From Trinickia violacea (GTDB taxonomy: Bacteria; Pseudomonadota; Gammaproteobacteria; Burkholderiales; Burkholderiaceae), in the NCBI RefSeq assembly GCF_005280735.1, contig NZ_CP040077.1:1612001-1676000 (forward strand): 64,000 bases of DNA, in the 5' to 3' direction. How positions within the stretch are numbered: position 1 is the first letter of the stretch; the number at the start of each line of letters is the position of its first letter. Under the pieces are notes generated by a model. The model was not told the origin of the DNA, ran no database searches, and saw nothing but the letters and a program-made list of their open reading frames with translations. Shown here in pieces: positions 17,114 through 26,655 of this stretch. The position numbers and the translations under genes are program-made.

Positions 17114-20100
17114 TCAAGCCTGCTCGCCAGGCGCCAAACCGTCCGCCTTGCGGTTTTCCCACCGCACCCGAATGCGGTCCATGTACAAATACACGACGGG
17201 CGTCGTATAGAGCGTCAGCAACTGGCTGACGATCAGCCCGCCGACGATCGAGATCCCCAGCGGCGCCCGCAGCTCCGCGCCTTCGCCGTTGCCGAACGCG
17301 AGCGGCAGCGCGCCGAGGAGGGCCGCCATGGTCGTCATCATGATCGGGCGGAAGCGCAACAGACACGCCTGACGGATCGCGTCGAACGACGACATGCCTT
17401 GCCGCGACGCCTCGATGGCAAAGTCGATCATCATGATCGCGTTCTTCTTCACGATCCCGATCAGCAGAATCACGCCGATCAGCGAAATGATGCTGAACTC
17501 GGTCTTGAAGAGCAGTAGCGCGAGCAGGGCGCCCACGCCCGCCGACGGCAGCGTCGACAGGATCGTGATCGGGTGGATATAGCTCTCGTAGAGAATCCCG
17601 AGCACGATGTAGACCGCCGCGAGCGCCGCGAGAATCAGGAGCGGCTGGTCCGACATCGACTGCTGGAACGCCTGCGCGGTGCCCGAGAAGCTGCCGTGGA
17701 TCGTGTCCGGCATGCCGATTTGGGCCATCGTTTCGTAGATCGCATTCGTCGCGTCCGAGAGCGACTTGCCCGGAGGCAGGTTGAACGAGATCGTCGATGC
17801 GACGAACTGCCCCTGGTGGTTCACCGACAGCGGCGTGTTGCCGGGACCGAACGACGCGATCGCCGACAGCGGAATCATCGGCTCCTTCGAGGTCGATACC
17901 GACGCCCCCGTCGACGCGCTCGACTTGCCGCTGGCTGCGATCGCGTTGTTCGCGAGGTTGCGCGCGGAATCGGCGGCCACGCTCGCGGCGCTCGACGAGG
18001 ACGTGCTGGACGTGCTGCTTTTCGTCGAGGCCGTGACGGTGCCCGCCACCGCGTTGGTCGTCTGCGCGCCGCTCGGCGAGCCGCCCGTCGTGCTGATGTA
18101 GATCTGGTTCAGCATGTCGGGGCTCTGCCAGTAGCGCGGCGCGACTTCCATCACCACGTGATACTGGTTCAGCGCGTTGTAGATCGTCGAGACCTGCCGC
18201 TGCCCGAACGCGTCGTAGAGCGTGTTGTCGATCTGCGAGGGCGTGATGCCGAGGCGCGACGCCGTGGCGCGATCGAACGTCACCATCGATTCGAGACCGC
18301 CTTGCTGCTGGTTGGAGTTCACGTCGGCGAGTTCGGGGCGCAGCTTCAGGGCGTCGGTGAGCTTGGGCCCCCACTTGTAGAGATCGGGCGTCGAATCGGC
18401 GAGCAGCGTGAACTGATACTGCGCGTTCGATTGCCGGCCGCCCACGCGGATGTCCTGTACCGCCTGCAGGAACGTCTGCGCGCCGGCAACGTGCGAGAGC
18501 GGCTCGCGCAATTGCGCGATCACCTGGTCGGCGGAGAGCTTGCGCTCGCTCTTCGGCTTGAGCGAGACGAACATGAAGCCCGAGTTGGTCTGCCGGCCGC
18601 CCGTGAAGCCCGCGACACTGTCGACGGCCGGGTTGCTCTGGACGATGCGCATCATCTCCGCGAACTTGACCTTCATCGCCTGGAACGACGTGCTCTGGTC
18701 GGCCATGATGCCGCCCACGAGCCGCCCGGTGTCCTGCTGCGGGAAAAAGCCCTTCGGGACGACGATGTAGAGGAACACGTTCAGCCCGACGGTCACGATC
18801 AGAATCGTCACGATCAGAAGCGGACGGGCCAGTGCCCAAGTGAGCGTGCGCTCGTAGCCGCGTTGCATCGCCATGAAACCGCGTTCGAGCCAGCGGGCGA
18901 AGCGGCCTTCCTCCGCCTCCTTGTCATGCGTCTCGCGCAAGAGGCGCGAGCACATCATCGGCGTGACCGTCAGCGAGACGAGCAGCGACACGCCGATCGC
19001 GAGCGAAAGCGTCAGCGCGAACTCGCGAAAGAGCCGCCCGACGATGCCGCCCATCAGCAGGATCGGCAGGAACACCGCGACGAGCGAGATGCTGATCGAC
19101 ATCACCGTGAAGCCGACTTCGCGCGCGCCGAGGTAGGCGGCGCGCATGCGCGGCACGCCGGCCTCGATGTGCCGCGAGATGTTCTCGAGCACGACGATCG
19201 CATCGTCGACGACGAAGCCCGTCGCGACGATGAGCGCCATCAGCGAGAGGTTGTCGATCGAGAATCCCATCAGCCACATCGCCCCGAACGTGCCGATGAT
19301 CGAGATCGGCACCGCGACGCTCGGAATCAGCGTCGCGCGCCAATTGCGCAGGAACAGGAACACGACCATCACGACGAGGCCGACCGCGATCAAGAGCGTG
19401 TGCTCGGTGTCTTTGAGCGAGGCGCGGATCGTGGTCGAGCGGTCGACGGTCGGGATCACCTCGACGTCGGCGGGCAGCGACGCCTTCAGCTGCGGAATCA
19501 TCGCCTTCACGCGGTCGACGGTATCGATGATGTTCGCGCCCGGCTGCCGGTACAGGATCACGAGCACGGAGCGCTTGCCGTTCATGAGACCGAGGTTGCG
19601 CAGGTCTTCGACCGAATCGACCACCTCGGCGACATCCGACAGCTTCACCGCCGCGCCGTTGCGGTAGGCGATCACGAGGTCCTTGTACTGCTCGGCCTTG
19701 CTTGCCTGATCGTTGGTGTAGAGCTGGATGTGGTTCGGGCCGAATTCGATCGAGCCCTTCGGGCTGTTCGCGTTCGCGGAGGCGAGCGCCGCGCGCACGT
19801 CCTCGAGGCCGATGCCGTAATGAAAGAGCGCCTGCGGTTCGAGCTCGACGCGCACGGCGGGATTGGCCGACCCGCTGACGTCGACTTCGCCGACGCCGTC
19901 GACCTGCGACAGCGCTTGCTGCAGCACGGTCGCCGCCGAATCGTAGAGCTGGCCGGGCGGCAGCGTCGGCGAGGTGAGGCCGAGGATCAGGATCGGCGCG
20001 TCGGCGGGGTTGACCTTGTGGTAGGTCGGATTGCTTCTGAGGCTCGCGGGCAAGTCGGCGCGGGCGGCGTTGATCGCGGCCTGCACGTCGCGCGCGGCGC

Positions 20101-20407
20101 CGTCGATGTCGCGGTTCAGGCCGAACTGCAACGTGATGCGCGTCTGGCCGACCGAGCTTTGCGACGTCATCTCGGTGACGTCGGCGATCGTGCCGAGGTG
20201 CCGTTCGAGCGGGCTCGCGACGCTGGTCGCGACCGTCTCCGGGCTCGCGCCCGGCAGTGTCGCCTGCACGGAGATGGTCGGGAAGTCGACCTGGGGCAGC
20301 GGCGCCACCGGCAGCTTCACGAACGCGAAGACGCCGGCAAGCGCGACGCCGACCGCGAGCAGCGTCGTCGCGACGGGGCGGGCGATGAAGGGGCGGGACA
20401 AATTCAT
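17114..20407 (-). CDS. mdtC: RND multidrug efflux permease, MdtC type
   Basis: 1097-residue HAE1-family resistance-nodulation-division transporter: MNLSRPFIARPVATTLLAVG opens TM1, large periplasmic porter loops follow TM1 and TM7, and the proton-relay region of TM4 has VATGFVVDDAIVVLENISRH. With the upstream mdtB paralogue it should form a heterotrimeric inner-membrane pump that uses the adaptor encoded upstream. The protein is about 50-60 residues longer than usual because of a Ser/Thr/Ala-rich insert around residues 772-840 in the second periplasmic loop. Last gene of the operon; no outer-membrane factor gene follows. Confidence 0.94.
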   Translation of the reverse strand: MNLSRPFIARPVATTLLAVGVALAGVFAFVKLPVAPLPQVDFPTISVQATLPGASPETVATSVASPLERHLGTIADVTEMTSQSSVGQTRITLQFGLNRDIDGAARDVQAAINAARADLPASLRSNPTYHKVNPADAPILILGLTSPTLPPGQLYDSAATVLQQALSQVDGVGEVDVSGSANPAVRVELEPQALFHYGIGLEDVRAALASANANSPKGSIEFGPNHIQLYTNDQASKAEQYKDLVIAYRNGAAVKLSDVAEVVDSVEDLRNLGLMNGKRSVLVILYRQPGANIIDTVDRVKAMIPQLKASLPADVEVIPTVDRSTTIRASLKDTEHTLLIAVGLVVMVVFLFLRNWRATLIPSVAVPISIIGTFGAMWLMGFSIDNLSLMALIVATGFVVDDAIVVLENISRHIEAGVPRMRAAYLGAREVGFTVMSISISLVAVFLPILLMGGIVGRLFREFALTLSLAIGVSLLVSLTVTPMMCSRLLRETHDKEAEEGRFARWLERGFMAMQRGYERTLTWALARPLLIVTILIVTVGLNVFLYIVVPKGFFPQQDTGRLVGGIMADQSTSFQAMKVKFAEMMRIVQSNPAVDSVAGFTGGRQTNSGFMFVSLKPKSERKLSADQVIAQLREPLSHVAGAQTFLQAVQDIRVGGRQSNAQYQFTLLADSTPDLYKWGPKLTDALKLRPELADVNSNQQQGGLESMVTFDRATASRLGITPSQIDNTLYDAFGQRQVSTIYNALNQYHVVMEVAPRYWQSPDMLNQIYISTTGGSPSGAQTTNAVAGTVTASTKSSTSSTSSSSAASVAADSARNLANNAIAASGKSSASTGASVSTSKEPMIPLSAIASFGPGNTPLSVNHQGQFVASTISFNLPPGKSLSDATNAIYETMAQIGMPDTIHGSFSGTAQAFQQSMSDQPLLILAALAAVYIVLGILYESYIHPITILSTLPSAGVGALLALLLFKTEFSIISLIGVILLIGIVKKNAIMMIDFAIEASRQGMSSFDAIRQACLLRFRPIMMTTMAALLGALPLAFGNGEGAELRAPLGISIVGGLIVSQLLTLYTTPVVYLYMDRIRVRWENRKADGLAPGEQA

Positions 20408-20410
20408 CGC

Positions 20411-23400
20411 TTATGCACCGGCGTCGGCCGCGGGCTTTGCGCCGCCCTGAAAGCGTTCGCGCAGCCGCCGCGCGAGCGAGTCGAAGCCGAGATAGATCAC
20501 GGGCGTCGTGAAGAGCGTCAGCAACTGGCTCACGATCAGGCCACCCGCAATCGCGATGCCGAGCGGATGCCGCAGCTCCGAGCCTGCGCCGGTGCCGAGC
20601 ATCAGCGGCAAGGCGCCTAACAGCGCCGCCATCGTCGTCATCAGGATCGGCCTGAAGCGCAGCAGACACGCCTGGTAGATCGCCTCGCGCGGCGGCTTGC
20701 CTTGCTCGCGCTCCGCTTCGAGCGCGAAGTCGATCATCATGATCGCGTTCTTCTTTACGATGCCGATCAACAGCACGATGCCGATGATCCCGATGATGTC
20801 GAGGTCGTGGCCGGAAATCATCAGCGCGAGCAACGCGCCGACGCCCGCGGACGGCAGCGTCGAGAGAATCGTGATCGGGTGAATGAAGCTCTCGTACAGC
20901 ACGCCGAGCACGATATACATCGTGACGATCGCCGCGAGGATCAGGAACAGCTCGTTGGCGAGCGACGCCTGGAACGCGAGCGCGGCGCCCTGGAAGCGCG
21001 TCTGGAACGAGGCCGGCAGGCCGATGTCCTGCTCCGCTTGCTGGATCGCCTTGACGGCGGCGCCGAGCGAGGCGCCCGGCGCGAGGTTGAACGAGACCGT
21101 GGTGGCCGGGAACTGGCTCAGGTGGGTGACGAGGAGCGGTGCGGGGCGCTCGATGAACTTCGCGATCGACGACAGCGGCACTTGCCCGCCCGATGCGGTC
21201 GACGACGGCAGGTAGATCGATTTCAGCGATTCGATGTAGTGCTGCTGCGTCGGCTCGGCTTCGAGAATCACGCGGTATTGGTTCGACTGCGTGAAGATCG
21301 TCGAGACGATGCGCTGGCCGAACGCGTCGTACAGCGCGTTGTCGACCGTGGCCGGCGTGATGCCGAAGCGGGCGGCCGTGGCGCGGTCGATTTCGACGTA
21401 GACCGACTGGCCGTTTTCCTGCAGATCGGTGGCGACGTCGGCGAGTTCCGGCGCCTGTTTCAAGCGCTCGACGAGCTTCGGCACCCAGCTCGCGAATTCG
21501 TCCGGGTTCGGGTCGGTCAGCATGAACTGATACTGCGTCGGGCTCACCGTCGAATCGATCGTCAGATCCTGTACGGGCTGCATGTAGAGCGACACGCCGG
21601 GCACATGCGCGACGTCTTTCTGGATATCGCGGATGATCTCGCTCGCCGTCTTGCTGCGGTCATCGCGCGGTTTCAGGTTGATCAGCATGCGGCCGCTGTT
21701 CAGCGTGATGTTGCTGCCGTCGACGCCGATGAACGACGTCAGGCTCTCGACGTCCGGATTCTTGAGAATCGCCTCGGCAAGCGCCTGCTGCCGCTCGGCC
21801 ATCGAGGCGTACGACACCGACTGCGGCGCCTGCGTGATGGCCTGGATCAAACCCGTATCCTGCGCGGGGAAGAAGCCCTTCGGAATCACGACGTAGAGCA
21901 CGCCGGTCAGCACGAGTGTGAGGACGGCGACGAACAGCGTCGAGCGATGCCGGTCGAGCACCCAGCGCAGCGCGACGGCGTAGCGGTCGATCACGTAGTC
22001 GATGAACCCATGCACGCGCGCCTCGAAGGTGTGGCTGCCCTTCGGCGGCGTGTGGCGCAAGAGATGCGCGCACATCATCGGCACGAGCGTGAGCGAGACG
22101 ATGGCCGAGATCACGATCGTCACGGCGAGCGTGATCGCGAACTCGTGGAACAGGCGCCCGACCACATCGCCCATGAAGAGCAGCGGAATCAGCACCGCGA
22201 TCAGCGACACCGTCAGCGAGATGATCGTGAAGCCGATCTGCTTCGAGCCCTTCAGCGCCGCTTCGAGCGGCGTGTCGCCTTCCTCGACGTAGCGCGCGAT
22301 GTTCTCGATCATCACGATCGCGTCGTCGACGACGAAGCCGGTCGCGATCGTGAGCGCCATCAGCGAGAGGTTGTCGAGCGAGAAGCCGCACAGGTACATC
22401 ACGGCGAGCGTGCCGATCAGCGACAGCGGCACCGACAAGCTCGGGATGATCGTCGCGTAGACGTTCGCGAGGAACAGGTACATCACGAGCACGACGAGCA
22501 CGACCGACATCGCCAGTTCGAACTGCACGTCGCGCACGGAGGCGCGGATCGTCGTGGTGCGGTCGGTGACGACCGAGACGTCGATCGACGCCGGCAGCGA
22601 CGCCTGCAGTTGCGGCAGCAGCGCCTTGATGCTGTCGACGACCTGGATCACGTTCGCGCCCGGCTGGCGTTGCACGTTGAGGATGATCGCGGGCTTGACC
22701 GAGGGCGCTGCGTCCGGCGTGACGGCGTTCTGCGAGCCGACCCACGCGCCGAGCTTCGTGTTCTCCGAGCCGTCGATGATTTTCGCGACGTCGGTGAGCA
22801 TCACCGGCCGGCCGTTCTTGTAGGCGATGACGGCGCTTTGATAGGCGCCGGCGTCGGTCAGCTGGTCGTTCGCGTTGATCGTGTAGTTGCGCGTCGGGCC
22901 GTCGAAGTTGCCCTTCGGCGTGTTGACGTTGAGGTTCGAGATCGTCGTGCGCAGGTCGTCGAGATTCAACCCGTACGACGCGAGCGCGAGCGGGTTCGCC
23001 TGAATCCGCACCGCGGGCCGCTGGCCGCCGCTCAAGCTCACGAGACCCACGCCCGCCACCTGCGAGATCTTCTGCGCGAGACGCGTGTCGGCGAGATCCT
23101 GGATTTGCGTGAGGGGCAGCGTGTCCGACGTGAGCGCGAGCGTGAGGATCGGCGCATCGGCCGGATTCACTTTCGCGTAGATCGGCGGCGCGGGCAGATC
23201 GGACGGCAGCAGGTTGCCGGCCGCGTTGATCGCGGCCTGCACTTCCTGCTCGGCGATGTCGAGCGGCAGATCGAGGCTGAACTGCAGCGTGATCACCGAC
23301 GAGCCCGCCGAGCTTTGCGACGACATCTGGTTGAGCGACGGCATCTGCCCGAACTGGCGCTCGAGCGGCGCGGTGACGGACGAGGTCATCACGTCGGGGC

Positions 23401-23563
23401 TCGCGCCGGGGTAGAACGTTTGGACCTGGATCGTCGGATAGTCGACTTCCGGCAGCGCCGAGATCGGCAGGAAGCGCAGGGCGACGAGCCCGACCAGCAT
23501 GATGGCCGCCATCAAGAGGGCGGTGCCGACCGGGCGCAGGATAAAGGCGCGGGATGGATTCAT
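20411..23563 (-). CDS. mdtB: RND multidrug efflux permease, MdtB type
   Basis: 1050-residue HAE1-family RND transporter starting MNPSRAFILRPVGTALLMAA. It has the twelve-TM pattern with two large periplasmic loops and the TM4 motif TIATGFVVDDAIVMIENIAR, carrying the Asp pair for proton relay. Only 3 nt separate its stop from the mdtC start, so the two are co-translated. Paired non-identical RND subunits are the hallmark of MdtABC/MuxABC pumps, which export novobiocin, bile-salt-like and other amphiphilic compounds in known cases; the substrate here is unknown. Confidence 0.94.
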   Translation of the reverse strand: MNPSRAFILRPVGTALLMAAIMLVGLVALRFLPISALPEVDYPTIQVQTFYPGASPDVMTSSVTAPLERQFGQMPSLNQMSSQSSAGSSVITLQFSLDLPLDIAEQEVQAAINAAGNLLPSDLPAPPIYAKVNPADAPILTLALTSDTLPLTQIQDLADTRLAQKISQVAGVGLVSLSGGQRPAVRIQANPLALASYGLNLDDLRTTISNLNVNTPKGNFDGPTRNYTINANDQLTDAGAYQSAVIAYKNGRPVMLTDVAKIIDGSENTKLGAWVGSQNAVTPDAAPSVKPAIILNVQRQPGANVIQVVDSIKALLPQLQASLPASIDVSVVTDRTTTIRASVRDVQFELAMSVVLVVLVMYLFLANVYATIIPSLSVPLSLIGTLAVMYLCGFSLDNLSLMALTIATGFVVDDAIVMIENIARYVEEGDTPLEAALKGSKQIGFTIISLTVSLIAVLIPLLFMGDVVGRLFHEFAITLAVTIVISAIVSLTLVPMMCAHLLRHTPPKGSHTFEARVHGFIDYVIDRYAVALRWVLDRHRSTLFVAVLTLVLTGVLYVVIPKGFFPAQDTGLIQAITQAPQSVSYASMAERQQALAEAILKNPDVESLTSFIGVDGSNITLNSGRMLINLKPRDDRSKTASEIIRDIQKDVAHVPGVSLYMQPVQDLTIDSTVSPTQYQFMLTDPNPDEFASWVPKLVERLKQAPELADVATDLQENGQSVYVEIDRATAARFGITPATVDNALYDAFGQRIVSTIFTQSNQYRVILEAEPTQQHYIESLKSIYLPSSTASGGQVPLSSIAKFIERPAPLLVTHLSQFPATTVSFNLAPGASLGAAVKAIQQAEQDIGLPASFQTRFQGAALAFQASLANELFLILAAIVTMYIVLGVLYESFIHPITILSTLPSAGVGALLALMISGHDLDIIGIIGIVLLIGIVKKNAIMMIDFALEAEREQGKPPREAIYQACLLRFRPILMTTMAALLGALPLMLGTGAGSELRHPLGIAIAGGLIVSQLLTLFTTPVIYLGFDSLARRLRERFQGGAKPAADAGA

Positions 23564-23598
23564 GCAGTATCAGCAAATCTCAGCGGGGGAGCGGGGCG

Positions 23599-24987
23599 TC
23601 ATTGGCTGTCGCTGCCCGAGGCTGCGTGCTTGCGACGGCCGGGGTGCGCGCCGGATGCCGCCGCCGCTTCGGACGCTCGCGAGGCGCCGCCCGCGTGCGC
23701 GCCCGATGCGCCCGGCGCGCCATGCGCGCGCTCGGCCGGAATCGACACCTGCGCGCCTTCCTTCAAGCGGTCCGAGCCATCGGTGACCACGCGTTCGCCC
23801 ACTTCGATCCCCGCTGCGACGCTCGTGCGCTCGCCGTCGACCGGGCCGGTCTTGATCTGCCGCACGGTGACGGTGTTGTCCGGCTTGACGACGTAGACGA
23901 ACGGTCCTTTTGCGCCGTTGAGCACGGCGGAAGTCGGCACGATCACCGCGTCATGGATCGTATCGACCAAGAGCCGCGCGTTGACGAACTGATTCGGGAA
24001 CAGCATCAGCTCCTTGTTATCGAACATCGCGCGCAGCTTGACGGTGCCGGTGGTGGTGTCGATCTGGTTGTCGAACGTATCGAGGTAGCCGGATTCGAGC
24101 GGCGCGGTGTTGTTGCGGTTGTAGGCGGTGGTCGAGAGCTTCGCGCCGCTTTGGGTCCGCTTCACGATCGACGGCAGGTTGTCTTCCGAGGTCGTGAAGA
24201 TCACGCTGATCGGCTGCAGCTGCGTGATGACGACGATGCCGTTGGTGTCGCCCGGCGTCACGTAGTTGCCCGGATCGACTTGGCGCAGGCCGACGCGGCC
24301 CGACACCGGCGCCGTGATGCGCGCATAGATGAGGTCGAGCTTGTAGGTATCGATGTTCGCCTGGTCGGACTTGACCTGGCCTTCGTACTGTTTGACGAGC
24401 GAGGCTTGCGTGTCGACCTGCTGGCTCGCGATCGAGTCCTGCGCGAGCAGCGTCTGGTAGCGCTTCAAGTCGACGCGCGCCGTCTGCAGCAGCGCCTGGT
24501 CCTTGAGGAGCGCGCCCTGCGCGTTGTCGAGCGAGATCTGATACGGGCGCGGATCGATTTGCGCGAGCACGTCGCCCTTCTTGACCATCTGGCCTTCCTG
24601 GAACTCGACCGACTGGAGCGTGCCCGAGAGCTGCGTCTTGACGGTGACAGTGGCCAGCGGCGTGACCGTGCCGAGCGCGTTGAGGACGATCGGCATGTCG
24701 CCTTGCACGGCGGCGGCCACCTCCACCGGCTGCGCCTGGTTCGGGAAGCCGCCGCGTCCGCCGCGTCCCGCGTGCGGCGCGCCCGTGGCGCCCGAACCGT
24801 CGGGGCTCGTGCGGCTCCACGGATGCCACCAGGCGATCACGCCCGCCGCGATCAGCGCGGCGACGACGAGCGTGCCGAGCCTGCGGCGCGGCTGGCGCCC
24901 GCGAGCGATTGCCTGATCGGCGCCGGGCGTCCCCTTCACGGGCGTGAGGGAGCGTTGCGATTCAGTGACGTTTTCTTGTTCGGCCAT
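23599..24987 (-). CDS. mdtA: Periplasmic adaptor (membrane fusion protein) of the MdtABC pump
   Basis: About 462 residues. The start chosen (MAEQENVTESQRS) precedes a cytoplasmic tail and one TM anchor (LGTLVVAALIAAGVIAWW). The remainder follows the MFP plan: a lipoyl half-motif QPVEVAAAVQGDMPIVLNAL, VKTQLSGTLQSVEFQEGQMV, a coiled-coil hairpin (about 150-200), and the beta-barrel. A long open frame extends upstream without family similarity, and no clear ribosome site marks the start. The tail after about residue 430 is Ala/Gly/His-rich (RAHGAPGASGAHAGG). First gene of the mdtABC-like operon. Confidence 0.92.
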   Translation of the reverse strand: MAEQENVTESQRSLTPVKGTPGADQAIARGRQPRRRLGTLVVAALIAAGVIAWWHPWSRTSPDGSGATGAPHAGRGGRGGFPNQAQPVEVAAAVQGDMPIVLNALGTVTPLATVTVKTQLSGTLQSVEFQEGQMVKKGDVLAQIDPRPYQISLDNAQGALLKDQALLQTARVDLKRYQTLLAQDSIASQQVDTQASLVKQYEGQVKSDQANIDTYKLDLIYARITAPVSGRVGLRQVDPGNYVTPGDTNGIVVITQLQPISVIFTTSEDNLPSIVKRTQSGAKLSTTAYNRNNTAPLESGYLDTFDNQIDTTTGTVKLRAMFDNKELMLFPNQFVNARLLVDTIHDAVIVPTSAVLNGAKGPFVYVVKPDNTVTVRQIKTGPVDGERTSVAAGIEVGERVVTDGSDRLKEGAQVSIPAERAHGAPGASGAHAGGASRASEAAAASGAHPGRRKHAASGSDSQ

Positions 24988-25425
24988 CGGTTCGATGAAT
25001 AGCGTGCGTGGAATTGTCGAAGCTCGCGCGATGCGTTCGCGTCCGTCGTCGTCACCGCTCGCGGGGCGCGGACAGAAGACACACTGGCTGACTGACTGAA
25101 TTCGCGATGCTTTGCGAAGACCATGAACAGACGCGGAAAGCGTGGCGTTCGCGCGATGTGCGAGGGGCCTGGCGTGGTGCCGGGCGGCGGTGCGCCGGCG
25201 GCGTTTCGACGAAGCAAAGAGCGGTGGCGCGCGGCGCCGGTCCAAGGCGAGAAGCTGCGGCCGCGCGGAAAGCATGATCCTACAAGCGGGGCTCAGGTCC
25301 AGTCCAGCGGCGTATTTTTCAAGGGGTTACGGGCGTTACAGAATGCATCGGCGCGGCGCGGGAAGGGGACCGGGCGTCGACTCCGAGCGGCGATGCATTG
25401 CGTTAGGGCGCGTTCCGCGTGCGCC
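24988..25425. other. Intergenic region upstream of the efflux operon
   Basis: About 440 nt between the adaptor start and the IclR-type regulator's stop, both on the minus strand. It should contain the mdtABC promoter. No operator or terminator was recognised. Confidence 0.4.
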
Positions 25426-26271
25426 TCAGACATCGAGCCGGTAGCCCGGCGAGCCGCCGATCTCGCGCATGATCTTCTCGACGCATTCGCTGAGCGCGGG
25501 CGCCGCGTGCTCGATCAGCCATTCGCGCGGGCACATGTGCGCTGCGCCGCCGCAGTTCACCGCGTAGCGCGCGCCCGACGGCCCGACGAAGCCGGCCGCG
25601 ATCGCGTTGAGCCCTTCGTACCATTCGCTCGTGGCGATCGCAAAGCCGTTCGCGCGCGTTTCTCCGAGCGCCGCCGTGAGGCGGGCGTGTGTGTGGGGCC
25701 AATCGTCGCCCGAGGCGACTTGCAGGCCGCTCAGCAACGTATCGAGTTCGTGCGGATCGAGCGCCGCCATGTACGCGCGGCCGACGGCGGTGCGCGTGAG
25801 GTCCATCCGCGAGCCGACTTCGAGGCGCGAGACCAGAATCGCCGAGCGCGGCCGGATCACATCGATCACGACCATGTCGAGCCGGTCGCGCACCGCGAGA
25901 TGCACGGACAGCGACGTGCGCTCGGCCAGCTCGATCAAGAACGGCCGCGAACGCGAGCGGATGTCGAAGTTGCGCAGGAACCCGTTGGACAGCTCGAGCA
26001 CCGACGCTGTGAGTACGAAGCGTTCGCTGTCGGGAAGCTGAAACAGGAACCCGGCGCTGACGAGCGTCGCCGTGATGCGCGACACCGTCGGCTTGGGGAT
26101 GCCGGTGAGTTCGGTCAGCTCGCGGTTGCTGACCGGGGCGTCGGCTGCGGCGATTCGACGCAGCACCGTGAGGCCACGCGCCAAGGCGGTGACTTCGTCG
26201 CCGGAGCCTTCTTTTTCGCGGGGCTCGTTGGCCGCGCCTGCTTTGCTTGGGAGTGTGGACATGGTCGTCAT
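25426..26271 (-). CDS. IclR-family transcriptional regulator
   Basis: 281 residues. The N-terminal winged helix is at about 25-90, with the recognition region LTELTGIPKPTVSRITATLV. The C-terminal IclR effector domain (about 100-270) contains RTSLSVHLAVRDRLDMVVID, GSRMDLTRTAVGRAYMAAL and GFAIATSEWYEGLNAIAAGF. Such regulators sense small aromatic or organic acids. No catabolic operon is adjacent, so the target cannot be named; palindromes upstream suggest autoregulation. Start at 26271 or, nine nt later, 26262. Confidence 0.9.
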   Translation of the reverse strand: MTTMSTLPSKAGAANEPREKEGSGDEVTALARGLTVLRRIAAADAPVSNRELTELTGIPKPTVSRITATLVSAGFLFQLPDSERFVLTASVLELSNGFLRNFDIRSRSRPFLIELAERTSLSVHLAVRDRLDMVVIDVIRPRSAILVSRLEVGSRMDLTRTAVGRAYMAALDPHELDTLLSGLQVASGDDWPHTHARLTAALGETRANGFAIATSEWYEGLNAIAAGFVGPSGARYAVNCGGAAHMCPREWLIEHAAPALSECVEKIMREIGGSPGYRLDV

Positions 26272-26284
26272 GCGCTAATTATTC

Positions 26285-26299
26285 TGAAACTTTATTTCA
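26285..26299. promoter_or_regulatory. Dyad TGAAA-N5-TTTCA at the IclR start
   Basis: Five-base perfect arms centred about 20 nt before the IclR gene start, in an A/T-rich promoter. It could be an autoregulatory operator. A looser TTTC-N7-GAAA dyad lies at 26378-26392. Confidence 0.35.
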
Positions 26300-26441
26300 T
26301 TTTTAGAATTTGCTTGCATCCGGCGGGAGGATTTATTGTGTTTGGTGCCGTGCCGCACAGGTTTGAACAAGTTTCAGTTTCTTATTATGAAATCTTCGCG
26401 CAGAGTGTAGTGCAGGCTGTACAAGTCTTCCGAGAATTTTC

Positions 26442-26454
26442 TTGACTTAGTCAA
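26442..26454. promoter_or_regulatory. 13-bp perfect palindrome TTGACTTAGTCAA
   Basis: It lies about 170 nt upstream of the IclR gene and contains TTGACT, which could double as a -35 box for a plus-strand transcript running toward the tandem terminators. Candidate regulator site; the protein that binds it is unknown. Confidence 0.35.
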
Positions 26455-26578
26455 CGTAACCATAAAAAATGGAACCCGATTTCGGTTTGAGGTCTCAGCA
26501 GGCGCACGCTCGGCGTGTCTCAAAGCTGCTTTTCGAGGCCCTCGTCGCCTACGGCGAACGTCGAATCCCGTCTCTCAG

Positions 26579-26614
26579 GTTCTAGCACGGCCCTCGGAAT
26601 GGCTAGAACTTTTT
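26579..26614 (+). terminator. First of two tandem intrinsic terminators
   Basis: GTTCTAGC and GCTAGAAC form an 8-bp stem around a 15-nt loop, followed by TTTTT. No coding gene for it to end is visible on the plus strand. Confidence 0.6.
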
Positions 26615-26615
26615 G

Positions 26616-26648
26616 ATGGCGCCACGGTTTCGTGGCGCCATTTTTTTT
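26616..26648 (+). terminator. Second tandem intrinsic terminator, very strong
   Basis: ATGGCGCCAC and GTGGCGCCAT form a perfect 10-bp stem with a 6-nt loop, followed by eight T residues. It starts one base after the U run of the first terminator. The pair may insulate the accessory region or end a small RNA. Confidence 0.8.
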
Positions 26649-26655
26649 GCTATCG

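Noticed and set aside
17573..23896. Two antisense open frames of more than 1000 codons across mdtC and mdtB
   Set aside because: Mirror frames of GC-rich RND genes, composed mainly of R, D, E, A and H runs, with no recognisable fold or start signals.
26441..26470. Promoter call using TTGACT and the following TAAAAA
   Set aside because: The spacing is too short or the -10 too poor to state as a promoter; the palindrome is reported instead.
26500..26580. tRNA-like 3' end near GTCGAATCCC before the tandem terminators
   Set aside because: T-arm positions 53-54 do not fit the consensus, the flanking bases do not pair, and no acceptor or anticodon stem can be drawn.
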